NCBI GenBank assembly: GCA_964507325.1 | Contig: CAZDQL010000128.1 | Coordinates: 1 to 14,898 of the forward strand | DNA: 14,898 nt | From: CAZDQL01 sp964507325 | Lineage (GTDB): Bacteria > Planctomycetota > UBA1135 > GCA-002686595 | Direction: 5' to 3' | Part shown: positions 1 through 7,692 of the stretch, in pieces | Layout of the letters: every line of letters starts with the position of its first letter | How positions within the stretch are numbered: the first letter of the stretch is position 1 | Position numbers and translations under genes: made by a program | Notes under the pieces: generated by a model | Seen by the model: the letters and a program-made list of their open reading frames with translations, nothing else | Database searches by the model: none | Told to the model about the DNA's origin: nothing

Positions 1-26
1 GCTAGGCACCTGGATCCGCGGAGAGC

Positions 27-3000
27 CTACTCGTCCGCACTCCCCTCCACCGGGACGAGCCGGACGGGACCGAGGAGCCCCGACTCGAGCAGCGGTGTGT
101 CCGGCCGGAAGGGGTTGCGGATGTTCGTCCGCGTGATGCGCTCCTCCGACGGTAGGGCCGAGTCGCCGACGAGCAGGTTGTGCCAGGTGTTCGCCACCTC
201 GCAGCGCAGCTCGTTCTCACCGGCCTGCAGGGTGCCCGTCAGGTCGACGGAGTAGGGCGGCTTCCACGCGATTCCGAGCGGCTCGCCGTTCAGGGTGACC
301 CTCGCCACGCCGGCGACACGCCCCAGGTCGAGCTCCACCGAGGGGCCCGCTGCGAGCAGCCCGGCGGGCGGGGTGAAGCGCAGCACGTACTCCGCGATCC
401 CGGAGAAGTGGCGGATGCCCTCCTGCTCGGATTCCGACCACGAGAGCAGCTCGGGGAAGAGCGCCTCCTCCGGCGCCCCGCGGCCGGCCTGGAAGCGCAC
501 GCGCCAAGGTCCGGAGAGCTCGAGTCCCCTCGGCGCCGGCGCGCGCAGCGCATCGGTGCACGGATCGTGCGCGACCCCGGAGGAGACCGCGTGCACCCGG
601 ACGCCCTCGATCTCGTTGCCGTCGACGTCGAGGAACGCGATGCGGTTCAGCCCGACGAAGTCCGTGTGACCCCACCAATCGTTGCCGTGGTTCGAAACCA
701 CGTCGCAGCGGAGGTAGCGCGCCTCGGGAGTCGCGAGCTCGATGCGCTGCTCGTGCCCTCGTTCGCCGATCTCCGGGGCGCGGCGCACCTCGAACCGCCC
801 CAGGGCCTCGAAGGTCTCACCGTCCACGGAGACGGAGAGGTCCATCTCGCGGATGCCGCGGGTCAGGAGGCCGCGCGCCAGATCCTCGAAGTTCCAGATC
901 ACGAGGTGGCCCAGCTCGACCGGGGTGCCGAGGTCGTAGACGATGAACTCCTCGCTCGCCGGCGCCTCCTCGGAGGAGAGCCACGCCGGACCGTTGGGCG
1001 CATCTCCGTGGGCGACGTCGGCAGCGGTGGAGCGAACCCTGGGCAGGGGCGCGACCGCCAACGGGCCCGACTCCGATTGCCCCGGCTCGCCGTGGAAGAC
1101 GACGAAGGTCGAGCCCCCCGGAGGGAGGCGCAGCCGGACCCGGGTCCGCGCGCCGTCTGTGCGGAACGCGGGGGAGCGGACGACCGCTCCCGTCGCCGGA
1201 TCCCAGAGCTCCGGCCGCTTACCGCTCAACCGGAAGAGCCCCTCGACCTCCTCCCAACGCTCGTTGTCGTTGACGACGAAGTAGACGTCGACCTCTCCCG
1301 TCGTGCGGTGCACGTAGCTCAGGCGCGTGCGCCCGTCGCCGCCCTCCCAGGCGAAGTCCGGCGGGAGCTCGCCGAGCGCCTCCAGCACGCTCTGGCCCTG
1401 GAGGACGCGCCCCCTCCCGCAGCGCTGCTCGGTGACGTGCACCCCGTCGATCCCGCCCCAGAGCTCGGCGGCGAGGAGGCGGACCTCGTCGTCGCAGTCG
1501 GGGTGGTCCGCGAGCCCGTTGGCGCGCTTCGGCCGCGTCCCGAGGACCGTCGCCCCGTCGCGCACGAGCTCCCGGATCTTGCGCAGCGCCGCGGGGTCGA
1601 TCGACTCCTGGTCGGGGAGCACGAGCAGGGCGTAGCCCACTCCGTGCGGCAGCTCGATGCGACCTCGACGCGCGCGCATCGACCTCGTCAGGACGCGCAC
1701 GTCGACCAGGTCGTAGTCGTAGCCCGCGCGGCGCAGCACTGGATCCCAGTCCTCGCCGAGGGGGTGGAACGCCGGCGCTCCGTCCCCCTGGTAGAAGCAC
1801 ACGTCCGCCACGGGCTGCCCCACCTGGAGCAGGAAGGAGCAGCGCGCGAGGTAGTCGATGAAGGGCCTGGCCATCGGCCACCAGACCAGGTTCGGCCCCA
1901 TGTGGGTGCCCGCGTGGTACGCGTAGCCGGGCAGGCCCCGCTCCGCACCCCCGTGCGGCGCGGTGTGGAAGGTGATGTGGTTCAACCCGTCGACGAAGGC
2001 CTGGTCGGCGAGGATCTTCAGGTAGTACGGGGTGTCGCGCCAGTGGCGCCACGAGGTGAAGGACTCCGCGTCCACGATCGTCTGACCGTAGGTGTGCGCG
2101 GCGCAGGCGATCTCCTTGACGTTGTACATGCAGCGGTGCTTCGGCCAGAACTCGCCGCGCATCAGTCCCACCGCCCCGAGGGCGCCGAGCGCGTCCACGG
2201 GACAGGAGGTCCAGATCGGCGGTCCGGGTCCGCCCGCCTCTGCGGCCAGGAGCAGCCCTCGCTCCCGCAGCAGCTCGTCCCCGAGGCGGTAGTGGCTCTC
2301 GATCATCAAGTCGCTGACGTGGCGAGTCCAGTCGTGCAGGAAGCGTTCGCCGCGCTCGTCGGCGCGCTCCGGTTGCATCAACAGGGTGAGCCAGGGCCGC
2401 GCGTCGTACCCGTAGCGCGTCGCGAAGGACTCCAGGATCTCCTCCGTCCAAGCGTGGAGGCGATCCCCCTCGAGCTCGAGGCTGTCCACCTCGAGGTAGC
2501 AGAACGCCGTGTCTTCGAGGGGGCCCAGCGCACTCTCGAGCCGCGCGACCACGTGATCGAAGTAGGTGCGGGTGTCGTCCGCGTCGAAGAAGTCGATCTG
2601 CAGGCCGTTGGAGCGAGGGCTGGGCACGATCAGGCGCTGCCCGGTGTTCGCGAAGACGAACCAACGCACCCTCCAGCTCCCCTCGGGGGCGTCCCAGCGG
2701 AGCCGCCCGTCATAGCTCACCCCTGGCGTCAGGTCGATGACGTTCTCGGGTCGGAAGGGACCCGTGTCCGTCCTGGGCGTGGCCTGAACGGCGACAGTTC
2801 GCCAGTACGCGGGCAGGTCGTCCGGACCGCGCGGGCAGTGCTGAGGGATTTCAGGGAAGTTGAGCTGCAGGTCGAGCGTCCCCGGCCCGCCAACCACCGC
2901 CTCGGAGGAGAAGAGCCCCAGCCCCGCGTCCTCCGGCCGGACCCACGTCCCGCCGGCGTTCCACCCACTCGCCGCGAGCATGCCGAGCTCCAGCCCCAAC

Positions 3001-3353
3001 CGCTGCGCCTCGCGGTCCGCGTGGGCGAGGTTGGTGAGCCACTCGTCGCTGAGGAAGGGCGGCCCGACCGGAACGAACTGGTCGGGGTCCTGGTGCGCCT
3101 TCACGTCCCAGACCTGCAGGCGCGAGAAGCCGGCGGCGTGGAACTCCTCCATCTCCTCGGTGATGCGCTCGGGATCGGCGTGACCGTTCAGCCAGGGCCA
3201 GAAGGCGTCGGGGCGCGCCTCCGGCGGTGGGTCCAGGAAGCCGTCGCGCAGGTGGTGGTAGGTCTCCTCGTCGGAGGTCGCCGCACAGCCGCTGGCGACG
3301 ACGAGGAGGGGGAGCAATCCGGCGAGGGTCGGGGGCAGCGTCCTCAGGTTCAT
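27..3353 (-). CDS. GH106-like glycoside hydrolase (alpha-L-rhamnosidase type), lipoprotein
   Basis: A 1108-residue protein that probably cleaves terminal alpha-L-rhamnose or a related sugar from complex glycans outside the cytoplasm. A hydrophobic N-terminus ends in a lipobox (ASGC, Cys23), so it should be lipid-anchored. Residues about 45-135 hold the family-like opening FWPWLNG, a glycine-rich helix region and ASGWNAGG. Residues 287-293 (LEVDSLE), Glu372, GEFWP at 400-404, AESFTS at 429-434 and FHTAPHG at 462-468 match the conserved acidic and aromatic blocks I know from GH106 catalytic domains. Residues about 775-912 look like a discoidin/F5-8-type beta-sandwich (YDLG, SVDGETFEALG, ARYLR). 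Residues about 945-1100 form a galactose-binding-like sandwich (VTLNGEPLG, GENELR, GLLGPVRL). The ATG at 3353 was chosen because the signal peptide begins there, although no clear Shine-Dalgarno precedes it. It lies 105 bases after the molybdoenzyme gene, so cotranscription is possible. Family assignment is from motif memory; exact sugar specificity is unknown. Confidence 0.85.
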   Translation of the reverse strand: MNLRTLPPTLAGLLPLLVVASGCAATSDEETYHHLRDGFLDPPPEARPDAFWPWLNGHADPERITEEMEEFHAAGFSRLQVWDVKAHQDPDQFVPVGPPFLSDEWLTNLAHADREAQRLGLELGMLAASGWNAGGTWVRPEDAGLGLFSSEAVVGGPGTLDLQLNFPEIPQHCPRGPDDLPAYWRTVAVQATPRTDTGPFRPENVIDLTPGVSYDGRLRWDAPEGSWRVRWFVFANTGQRLIVPSPRSNGLQIDFFDADDTRTYFDHVVARLESALGPLEDTAFCYLEVDSLELEGDRLHAWTEEILESFATRYGYDARPWLTLLMQPERADERGERFLHDWTRHVSDLMIESHYRLGDELLRERGLLLAAEAGGPGPPIWTSCPVDALGALGAVGLMRGEFWPKHRCMYNVKEIACAAHTYGQTIVDAESFTSWRHWRDTPYYLKILADQAFVDGLNHITFHTAPHGGAERGLPGYAYHAGTHMGPNLVWWPMARPFIDYLARCSFLLQVGQPVADVCFYQGDGAPAFHPLGEDWDPVLRRAGYDYDLVDVRVLTRSMRARRGRIELPHGVGYALLVLPDQESIDPAALRKIRELVRDGATVLGTRPKRANGLADHPDCDDEVRLLAAELWGGIDGVHVTEQRCGRGRVLQGQSVLEALGELPPDFAWEGGDGRTRLSYVHRTTGEVDVYFVVNDNERWEEVEGLFRLSGKRPELWDPATGAVVRSPAFRTDGARTRVRLRLPPGGSTFVVFHGEPGQSESGPLAVAPLPRVRSTAADVAHGDAPNGPAWLSSEEAPASEEFIVYDLGTPVELGHLVIWNFEDLARGLLTRGIREMDLSVSVDGETFEALGRFEVRRAPEIGERGHEQRIELATPEARYLRCDVVSNHGNDWWGHTDFVGLNRIAFLDVDGNEIEGVRVHAVSSGVAHDPCTDALRAPAPRGLELSGPWRVRFQAGRGAPEEALFPELLSWSESEQEGIRHFSGIAEYVLRFTPPAGLLAAGPSVELDLGRVAGVARVTLNGEPLGIAWKPPYSVDLTGTLQAGENELRCEVANTWHNLLVGDSALPSEERITRTNIRNPFRPDTPLLESGLLGPVRLVPVEGSADE

Positions 3354-3458
3354 GGTGTGAGCATGGTACGACGAGTGGACGTCACGGGCCGGTCGATCTT
3401 CACTACCCGACCGCCCGTTCCCGACGCAGGTCGGGCGAGAGCAGCTCGTGCTGAGCTC
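3354..3458. other. Intergenic region between molybdoenzyme and GH106-like genes
   Basis: A 105-base gap. It contains a short perfect inverted repeat (listed separately) and no convincing open frame with a start signal. Either a terminator plus promoter for the glycosidase or simple operon spacing could be here. I cannot pick out clear -35/-10 boxes. Confidence 0.5.
3420..3435. terminator. Small perfect hairpin, possible weak terminator
   Basis: CCCGAC and GTCGGG pair perfectly around a GCAG tetraloop. It lies 23 bases past the stop of the molybdopterin subunit (minus strand). No T-run follows on the minus strand, so it is not a classical intrinsic terminator. In DNA this GC-rich, a 6-bp stem can arise by chance. 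Confidence 0.25.
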
Positions 3459-5576
3459 CTAGCCGCGCTTCAACGCGGCTCCCCGCATCGGCATCGACCG
3501 CAGCCGCACCCCGGTCGCCCGCTGGACCGCGTTGCCGATGGCGGGAGCGATGGCGAGGATCGGCGTCTCGCCGCCGCCGGCGGCGGGGAGGTCGTTGCGC
3601 GGGACGAGGTGTACGTCGATCCGCGGGACGTCGGCGAAGCGCGGCACGCGGTACCCCCCGAAACCGGCGTTCAGGATGCGCCCGTCCGCGAAGCGCATCT
3701 CCTCCCACAGCGCCGGTCCCAGGCCCATCAGGATGCACCCCTGGACCTGCGAGGTGAGGTTGGCCGGGTTCAGGATCGGGCCGCACTCGAAGGCCTCACA
3801 GACCTCGTCGACGCGAATCGCTCCGCGCTCGCGGTCGACGGTCACCTGGACGCAGGCGGCGACGACGGAGTCCTTCTCCGCCCCGCAGGCGAGGCCGATG
3901 CCGACGTTCTCCTGCTCGCGCTTGCTGCGCTCCTCCCACCCGAACTGCTTCGTCGCGATCTCCAGCACCGCCCGGATCCGATCGTCGGCGAGGTGCTCGA
4001 GGCGGTAGGCGAGTGGATCGATGCCCGCCGCGGCGGCCAGCTCGTCGATGAAGGACTCGCGCGCGAAGTGGCTGCCGGTCGCACCGAGGCTGCGGTAGGC
4101 GCCCTGGCGCAGCGGCGAGTCGGAGCGCGGCGCCGCGATGCGGTGGCTCGCAGCGCGGTACGGGGAGCGGATCCCCGAGCTTCCCGCGTTGATGTTCGTG
4201 AACTCCCAGGCGTGGATCAGGCCGCCCTCGTCGATCCCGGCGCGACACTCGATCACGGCGGCGGGGCGGAAGTAGGCCCAGGTGAACTCCTCGGCGCGGG
4301 TCCACTGCACGCTGACGGGCCGCTGCGTCGCTCGCGCCAGCCTGGCTGCCTCCTCCGCGGCTTCGCCGGTGTGCTTGCCGCCGAAACCACCACCCATGTC
4401 GGGGACGATGACGCGCACGGCCTCGCGCTCGAGGCCGAAGGTGCGTGCCAGGTCGCCCTGGATGCGCTGCGGGTAGTCGACGCCGGCCCAGACGGTCAGC
4501 TCGTCCTCGTTCCACTCCGCGACGGCGGCGCGCGTCTCCAGGGGGGCGTGCTGCACGTAGGCGATCTCGTAGGTCGCTTCGAGCAGCTGCGACGCGGCGG
4601 CGATCCCCTCCTCGACCGATCCGCGTTCGTCCGGTCGCGAGCGCCCGCTCTCGCGGGCGTTCGCGGCGAGGTGGGCGTGGACCGTGTCGCTGGAGGGCCG
4701 CTCCCCCTCCGGGAGCTCCCACTGCGCCGTGGCCGCGGCGAGATCGAGCGCCTGCTGAGCCCGGTGACTGGTAGGCGCGGCGCAGCCGACGAACTCCCCC
4801 TCGTGGAGGCAGACGACGCCGTCGAGTGCCCGCGCGGCTTCGAGATCGATCGCCGCGAGCCGCGCCCCGTAGGCCGGCGGTCGCAGGACCTTGCCGTGGA
4901 GCATCCCCGGGCGTGAGACGTCCGAGGGATAGCGGTGCCCCCCGGTGACCAGGTCGAGCGCGTTCGGCCGCGGGACCGATGCGCCGAGGGTTCGCCACTC
5001 CGCGATCGGCGTGAGCTCGACGTCGGAGTCCACCTCGCCGGCGAAGGCCTCGGCCAGCTCCTCGGTCGCGGCGAGCTCGGCGTAGGTCACGGACTGCTTG
5101 GTCCGCGGATCACGGATCGCTCCCTCGCGCACGGTGAGCGCGCCGGGTTCGACGCCGAAGCGCTCGGCGGCGAGCCGGGTGAGGAGCTCGCGCGCCGTCG
5201 CCGCGCCGCGCCGGACGGCGGGCACGGTGCGGGGCGTCGTTCTGCTCCCCGCGGTGATCCCGTCGTCGGGCACGAGCTGCGTGTCGGCCATGACGACCCG
5301 GATGCGCTCGACGGGGACGCGCAGCTCGTCGGCGGCGGCCTGGGCGAGCTCGGCTCGCGCGCCTTGTCCCTCCTCGACCTTGCCCGTCATCACCGAGATC
5401 GATCCGTCGGTTCCGAGGTGGATGCGGGCCGCGACGGCGAAGCCCTCGCTGCGGCCGCGTTGTGCGGCGCGCAGCCGGGGTGTGACGCTGATCAGGAGAC
5501 CGGCTCCCAGGAGCTGCCCGAAGGCGCGCCGGGTGAGCTCGGGTCCCGCGCTGGCCGTCGATTGCTGCGTGATCAT
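3459..5576 (-). CDS. Xanthine dehydrogenase-family molybdopterin-binding subunit (IorB/aldehyde oxidase type)
   Basis: The 705-residue catalytic subunit of a molybdenum hydroxylase, which inserts a water-derived oxygen into an aldehyde or N-heterocycle. LTRRAFGQLLGAGLL at residues 14-28 is a Tat-like signal, so export is likely. Residues 45-130 resemble the first cofactor-binding segment (VEEGQGARAELAQ). The middle carries GGGFGGK at 395-401, a hallmark of the family. QGAYRSLGATGSHFARESFIDELA at about 491-514 is the cofactor-contacting loop, and ECGPILNPAN lies at about 597-606. GGGETP places the probable catalytic glutamate at 670. The order fits isoquinoline 1-oxidoreductase beta-like enzymes, which are larger than plain aldehyde oxidase domains and lack FAD. 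The start at 5576 is supported by GGAGG five bases upstream. It follows the 2Fe-2S subunit by 9 bases, so the two are surely one transcript. No FAD subunit or maturation factor is adjacent. The substrate cannot be told from sequence. Confidence 0.93.
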   Translation of the reverse strand: MITQQSTASAGPELTRRAFGQLLGAGLLISVTPRLRAAQRGRSEGFAVAARIHLGTDGSISVMTGKVEEGQGARAELAQAAADELRVPVERIRVVMADTQLVPDDGITAGSRTTPRTVPAVRRGAATARELLTRLAAERFGVEPGALTVREGAIRDPRTKQSVTYAELAATEELAEAFAGEVDSDVELTPIAEWRTLGASVPRPNALDLVTGGHRYPSDVSRPGMLHGKVLRPPAYGARLAAIDLEAARALDGVVCLHEGEFVGCAAPTSHRAQQALDLAAATAQWELPEGERPSSDTVHAHLAANARESGRSRPDERGSVEEGIAAASQLLEATYEIAYVQHAPLETRAAVAEWNEDELTVWAGVDYPQRIQGDLARTFGLEREAVRVIVPDMGGGFGGKHTGEAAEEAARLARATQRPVSVQWTRAEEFTWAYFRPAAVIECRAGIDEGGLIHAWEFTNINAGSSGIRSPYRAASHRIAAPRSDSPLRQGAYRSLGATGSHFARESFIDELAAAAGIDPLAYRLEHLADDRIRAVLEIATKQFGWEERSKREQENVGIGLACGAEKDSVVAACVQVTVDRERGAIRVDEVCEAFECGPILNPANLTSQVQGCILMGLGPALWEEMRFADGRILNAGFGGYRVPRFADVPRIDVHLVPRNDLPAAGGGETPILAIAPAIGNAVQRATGVRLRSMPMRGAALKRG

Positions 5577-5585
5577 CTCGACCTC

Positions 5586-6047
5586 CTACTCGCTCGCGGC
5601 GCGGCGGATCGCGCGCAGGATCTTGGGGTAGCCGTTGCAGCGGCAGATGTGCCCGTTCATCCGCTCGACGATCCTCTCGTCGCTCGGCGCGGGATCCTCG
5701 TCGAGCAGCGCGGAAGCGCCGAGGATCATCCCCGGGGTGCAGTACCCACACTGCAGCGCGCCCTCCGCGAGGAACGCCTCCTGCACCGGGTGCAGCCGGC
5801 CCTCGTGCGCCAGTCCTTCGATCGTGGTGACTTCTCTCCCGACCGCCGACCCCACGGGCAGGAGGCAGGAGCGCTCGGGGCGACCCCCGACGAGCACCGT
5901 GCAGGCCCCGCACTGCCCCGCGCCGCAGCCGCACTTGGCCCCGGTCAGCTGGAGGTCCTCGCGCAGGACCTCGAGCAGCGATCGCTCCGGTGGACCCGTG
6001 ACGGTTCGTCGTTCGCCGTTGACGGTCAGCGTGAGCCAGACGTTCAT
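5586..6047 (-). CDS. (2Fe-2S)-binding subunit of molybdenum hydroxylase
   Basis: A 153-residue electron-transfer subunit that carries two [2Fe-2S] clusters between the molybdopterin site and an external acceptor. The plant-ferredoxin-type cluster is visible as Cys41, Cys46, Cys49 and Cys61 (GCGAGQCGAC then SC). The second, all-helical domain holds CGYC at 100-103 and CRC at 135-137 in the typical settings QCGYCTPGM and GHICRCNGYP. Length is normal for the family (about 150-160). The frame is open further upstream, but the ATG at 6047 has GGAGG six bases before it and begins the canonical beta-strand (LTLTVNGE), so I use it. It has no signal of its own. If the partner is exported by Tat, this subunit would travel folded with it. 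It is the first gene of the minus-strand operon, and the promoter should lie in the divergent region 6048-6237. Confidence 0.95.
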   Translation of the reverse strand: MNVWLTLTVNGERRTVTGPPERSLLEVLREDLQLTGAKCGCGAGQCGACTVLVGGRPERSCLLPVGSAVGREVTTIEGLAHEGRLHPVQEAFLAEGALQCGYCTPGMILGASALLDEDPAPSDERIVERMNGHICRCNGYPKILRAIRRAASE

Positions 6048-6300
6048 CGTGGTCCTCCGAGCGGGGGTGCGGAGTGGCCGTGGGCCGCCGGGATTGTCGA
6101 GGAACGGGTTTGGGGCGTCCAACGCCGTCCCGCGGAGTGGCGGGGAGCCCGGCTTCGTGAGGGTTCTCTTGCGGAATTGGTACGGTGTGTGTCACGAATC
6201 CAGCCCCCCTCCGCATCCGACCCGGGGGTATGGGCGAATGAGGAATCGAGCGCACCGTGACCCTCATCCCCCCAATGCGGATCCCGACGACCTCCTCGAC
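6048..6300. other. Divergent intergenic region
   Basis: It separates the molybdoenzyme operon (minus) from the small plus-strand gene pair and must hold promoters for both. Position 6238 offers an alternative in-frame ATG for the plus-strand gene. From 6238 to 6300 third codon positions are poor in G/C compared with the sequence after 6301, which argues that this part is leader rather than coding. I see no convincing promoter boxes, operator or RNA element. Confidence 0.5.
6054..6058 (-). promoter_or_regulatory. Shine-Dalgarno deciding the start of the 2Fe-2S subunit
   Basis: GGAGG on the minus strand, six bases before the ATG at 6047. It excludes the 25-codon upstream extension of the same frame, which reads as a proline/arginine-rich, non-ferredoxin sequence. 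Confidence 0.8.
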
Positions 6301-6624
6301 ATGAACGCTGCCTCCAACCGCCCGGACTTCAGCGAGCTGCTCCCGGTCCTTCCGAGCTCCGAGAGCGGCCTGTCCGCGTGCGGCAACAAGGACTACGTGA
6401 TCGCCGAGGAGCTGGCGGTGCTGCGGCGCATGCGCGCTATCCGCAGCGAGGTGGACCCGCTGCTCAGCGAGCTGCGCTCGCTGCCCGCAGAGGAGTCCCC
6501 CGAGCGGCGGCGCGCCCTGGAAGCGCAAATCGAATCCCACCGCAGCGCCTTTCGGGCCGCCCGCGAGGAGCTGAAGGCCGCGAACCGCATCAAGATGATT
6601 CGCCTGGGCCATATCACCGAATGA
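6301..6624 (+). CDS. Small helical protein of unknown function, coupled to AF1514-like gene
   Basis: I do not recognise a family. The frame encodes 107 residues from the ATG at 6301, or 128 from 6238. The later start is preferred because GC at third positions becomes typical only after it; neither start has a good Shine-Dalgarno. The N-terminal third is proline/serine-rich, with a single cysteine in GLSACGNKDY at about residues 23-32. From about residue 35 to the end it is charged and helix-forming, with heptad-like leucines, arginines and glutamates, suggesting a short coiled coil or helical hairpin with a break around LPAEESP. It has no signal peptide and no membrane segment, so it is probably cytoplasmic. 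Its stop overlaps the next start (ATGA), indicating translational coupling and a shared function with the downstream gene. Confidence 0.7.
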   Translation: MNAASNRPDFSELLPVLPSSESGLSACGNKDYVIAEELAVLRRMRAIRSEVDPLLSELRSLPAEESPERRRALEAQIESHRSAFRAAREELKAANRIKMIRLGHITE

Positions 6625-6914
6625 TGAAGACCCTGAACCTCACTTCGAACGAGTCCGAGCTGGACTTCCACGTCGCCAAGAGCCTGGCCGACGCCGCCGC
6701 CGAGGAACGGCTTGGCGAGAACATGTGTCTCTCCTGGTACGACCGCGCGCAGGACCGCGAGGCACCGGCCGGCGTGAGCGAGTGCCACGACGACCACTGC
6801 GAGATCCCGGGCTACATCGAATACGCCACGAGCCGCGGCGCGCAGCTGATGGTCGACGTCGGCGAAGGCGCCTACGTGTTCTGCTACCATTCCCTCGAGG
6901 ACTACGAGTTCTGA
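6621..6914 (+). CDS. AF1514-like small protein with CHDDHC motif
   Basis: 97 residues from the first of two consecutive ATGs. The start overlaps the previous stop (ATGA). Landmarks are MCLSWYDR at 35-42, SECHDDHC at 53-60, PGYIEYATSRGAQLMVDV at 63-80 and AYVFCYHSLED at 84-94. This arrangement of LSWYDR, a cysteine motif, a GY(V/I)EYA-SRG block and a terminal beta strand resembles what I remember of the AF1514 family (archaeal and deltaproteobacterial proteins of unknown function). That assignment is from memory and unverified. Cys55, His56, His59 and Cys60 could bind a metal; Cys36 and Cys88 are further candidates. No export signal is visible. The gene converges with the SIR2 gene, with only 10 bases between the stop codons. 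Confidence 0.75.
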   Translation: MMKTLNLTSNESELDFHVAKSLADAAAEERLGENMCLSWYDRAQDREAPAGVSECHDDHCEIPGYIEYATSRGAQLMVDVGEGAYVFCYHSLEDYEF

Positions 6915-6935
6915 GCGGACGGCCTCAGTCCGCTC
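6913..6935. terminator. Perfect hairpin spanning both convergent stop codons
   Basis: GAGCGGAC (6913-6920) and GTCCGCTC (6928-6935) form a perfect 8-bp stem with a 7-base loop. The stem begins inside the TGA of the plus-strand gene, and the loop contains the TGA of the minus-strand sirtuin gene. Position between convergent genes suggests a bidirectional terminator. No T-run follows on either strand, so it would not be a textbook intrinsic terminator. Confidence 0.45.
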
Positions 6936-7692
6936 CGGACTCCGACGCGAGCGCTTCGACCGCGCCCGGCAACACCTCCCCCACGTCCCCCTCGATGCGC
7001 AGGTCCGCGAGCGTGTCGTGCTCGGTGGGGCCCCGGTTGATCACGACGTAGGGCGCTCCGCTGCGCGTGGTGATCAGCGGGATGCTGGCCGCCGGATTGA
7101 CCGAGAGGGTCGATCCGAGCGACAGCGCCATGTCCGCCGCGGCCGCCTCTGTGGCCGCCCGCTCCAAGACCTCCGGCCGCAAGGCCTGCCCGAAGCTGAT
7201 CGTGGCCGGCTTCAACCAGCCGCCACACTCGCAGACCGGCGGTTCACCGCTCGCGCGGAAGCGCTCCATCATCGGCGCCGGCTCGTTGCGCTGGCCGCAG
7301 TCGAGGCAGTCGACCCAGCGGTTCGTGCCGTGCACCTCGACCACCCTGTCCGGGCTCGAGCCGGCGTCCTGGTGCAGACCGTCGATGTTCTGCGTGACCA
7401 CGGCGCCGATGCGTCCCAGGCGCTCGAGCTCGGCGATCGCGAGGTGCGTGACGTTCGGCCGCGCCGTGTGGAAGCCATCGAAGCTCTCGAGGACGAACTC
7501 CCAGTACTCGACGCGCTTGGCGTGCGAGGCCAGGAATTGGTCGAAGTACACGGGCTGGCGGGTCTTCCACACGCCGCTCGGCCCGCGGTAGTCGGGGATG
7601 CCGCTGCCCGTGGAGATGCCGGCGCCCGTGAACACCAGGATGCGGCGCGCGGCGCGCAGGTACTCGACGAGCCTGTCCCGATCCGACGACAT
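6925..7692 (-). CDS. NAD-dependent protein deacylase, SIR2 family
   Basis: A 255-residue sirtuin that removes acetyl or other acyl groups from protein lysines, using NAD+ and releasing nicotinamide and O-acyl-ADP-ribose. The Rossmann signature GAGISTGSGIPDYRG is at residues 23-37, TQNIDGLH at 100-107 and the catalytic HG at His121-Gly122. A zinc ribbon is formed by Cys129/Cys132 and Cys154/Cys156, followed by GGWLKPATISFGQ. GSTLSVNPAA at about 192-201 is the late NAD-binding segment. Length matches small bacterial sirtuins and all expected catalytic residues are present. The CobB-type Ala/Tyr/Arg residues that favour succinyl groups are not obvious, so acyl preference is open. The ATG at 7692 lacks a strong Shine-Dalgarno but sits 17 codons before the conserved core, as usual. 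No acetyltransferase or acyl-CoA synthetase partner is adjacent. Confidence 0.97.
   Translation of the reverse strand: MSSDRDRLVEYLRAARRILVFTGAGISTGSGIPDYRGPSGVWKTRQPVYFDQFLASHAKRVEYWEFVLESFDGFHTARPNVTHLAIAELERLGRIGAVVTQNIDGLHQDAGSSPDRVVEVHGTNRWVDCLDCGQRNEPAPMMERFRASGEPPVCECGGWLKPATISFGQALRPEVLERAATEAAAADMALSLGSTLSVNPAASIPLITTRSGAPYVVINRGPTEHDTLADLRIEGDVGEVLPGAVEALASESGAD

Noticed and set aside
3461..3480. Perfect 7-bp hairpin AGCCGCG/CGCGGCT as a terminator
   Set aside because: It lies within the final codons of the molybdopterin subunit, with no T-run after it, and may simply reflect GC-rich codons.
180..4916. Very long plus-strand open frame opposite the GH106-like and molybdoenzyme genes
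   Set aside because: It is antisense to two confidently recognised genes. Its translation is a low-complexity Arg/Ala/Val/Asp mixture with no family motif, as expected for GC-rich DNA with few stops.
6048..6122. 25-codon N-terminal extension of the 2Fe-2S subunit
   Set aside because: The internal ATG at 6047 has GGAGG at good spacing and begins the canonical ferredoxin fold; the extension resembles no signal or domain.
6238..6300. Earlier in-frame ATG for the small helical protein
   Set aside because: Third-position GC is low across these 21 codons and rises after 6301, so the later start is preferred. It is not excluded.
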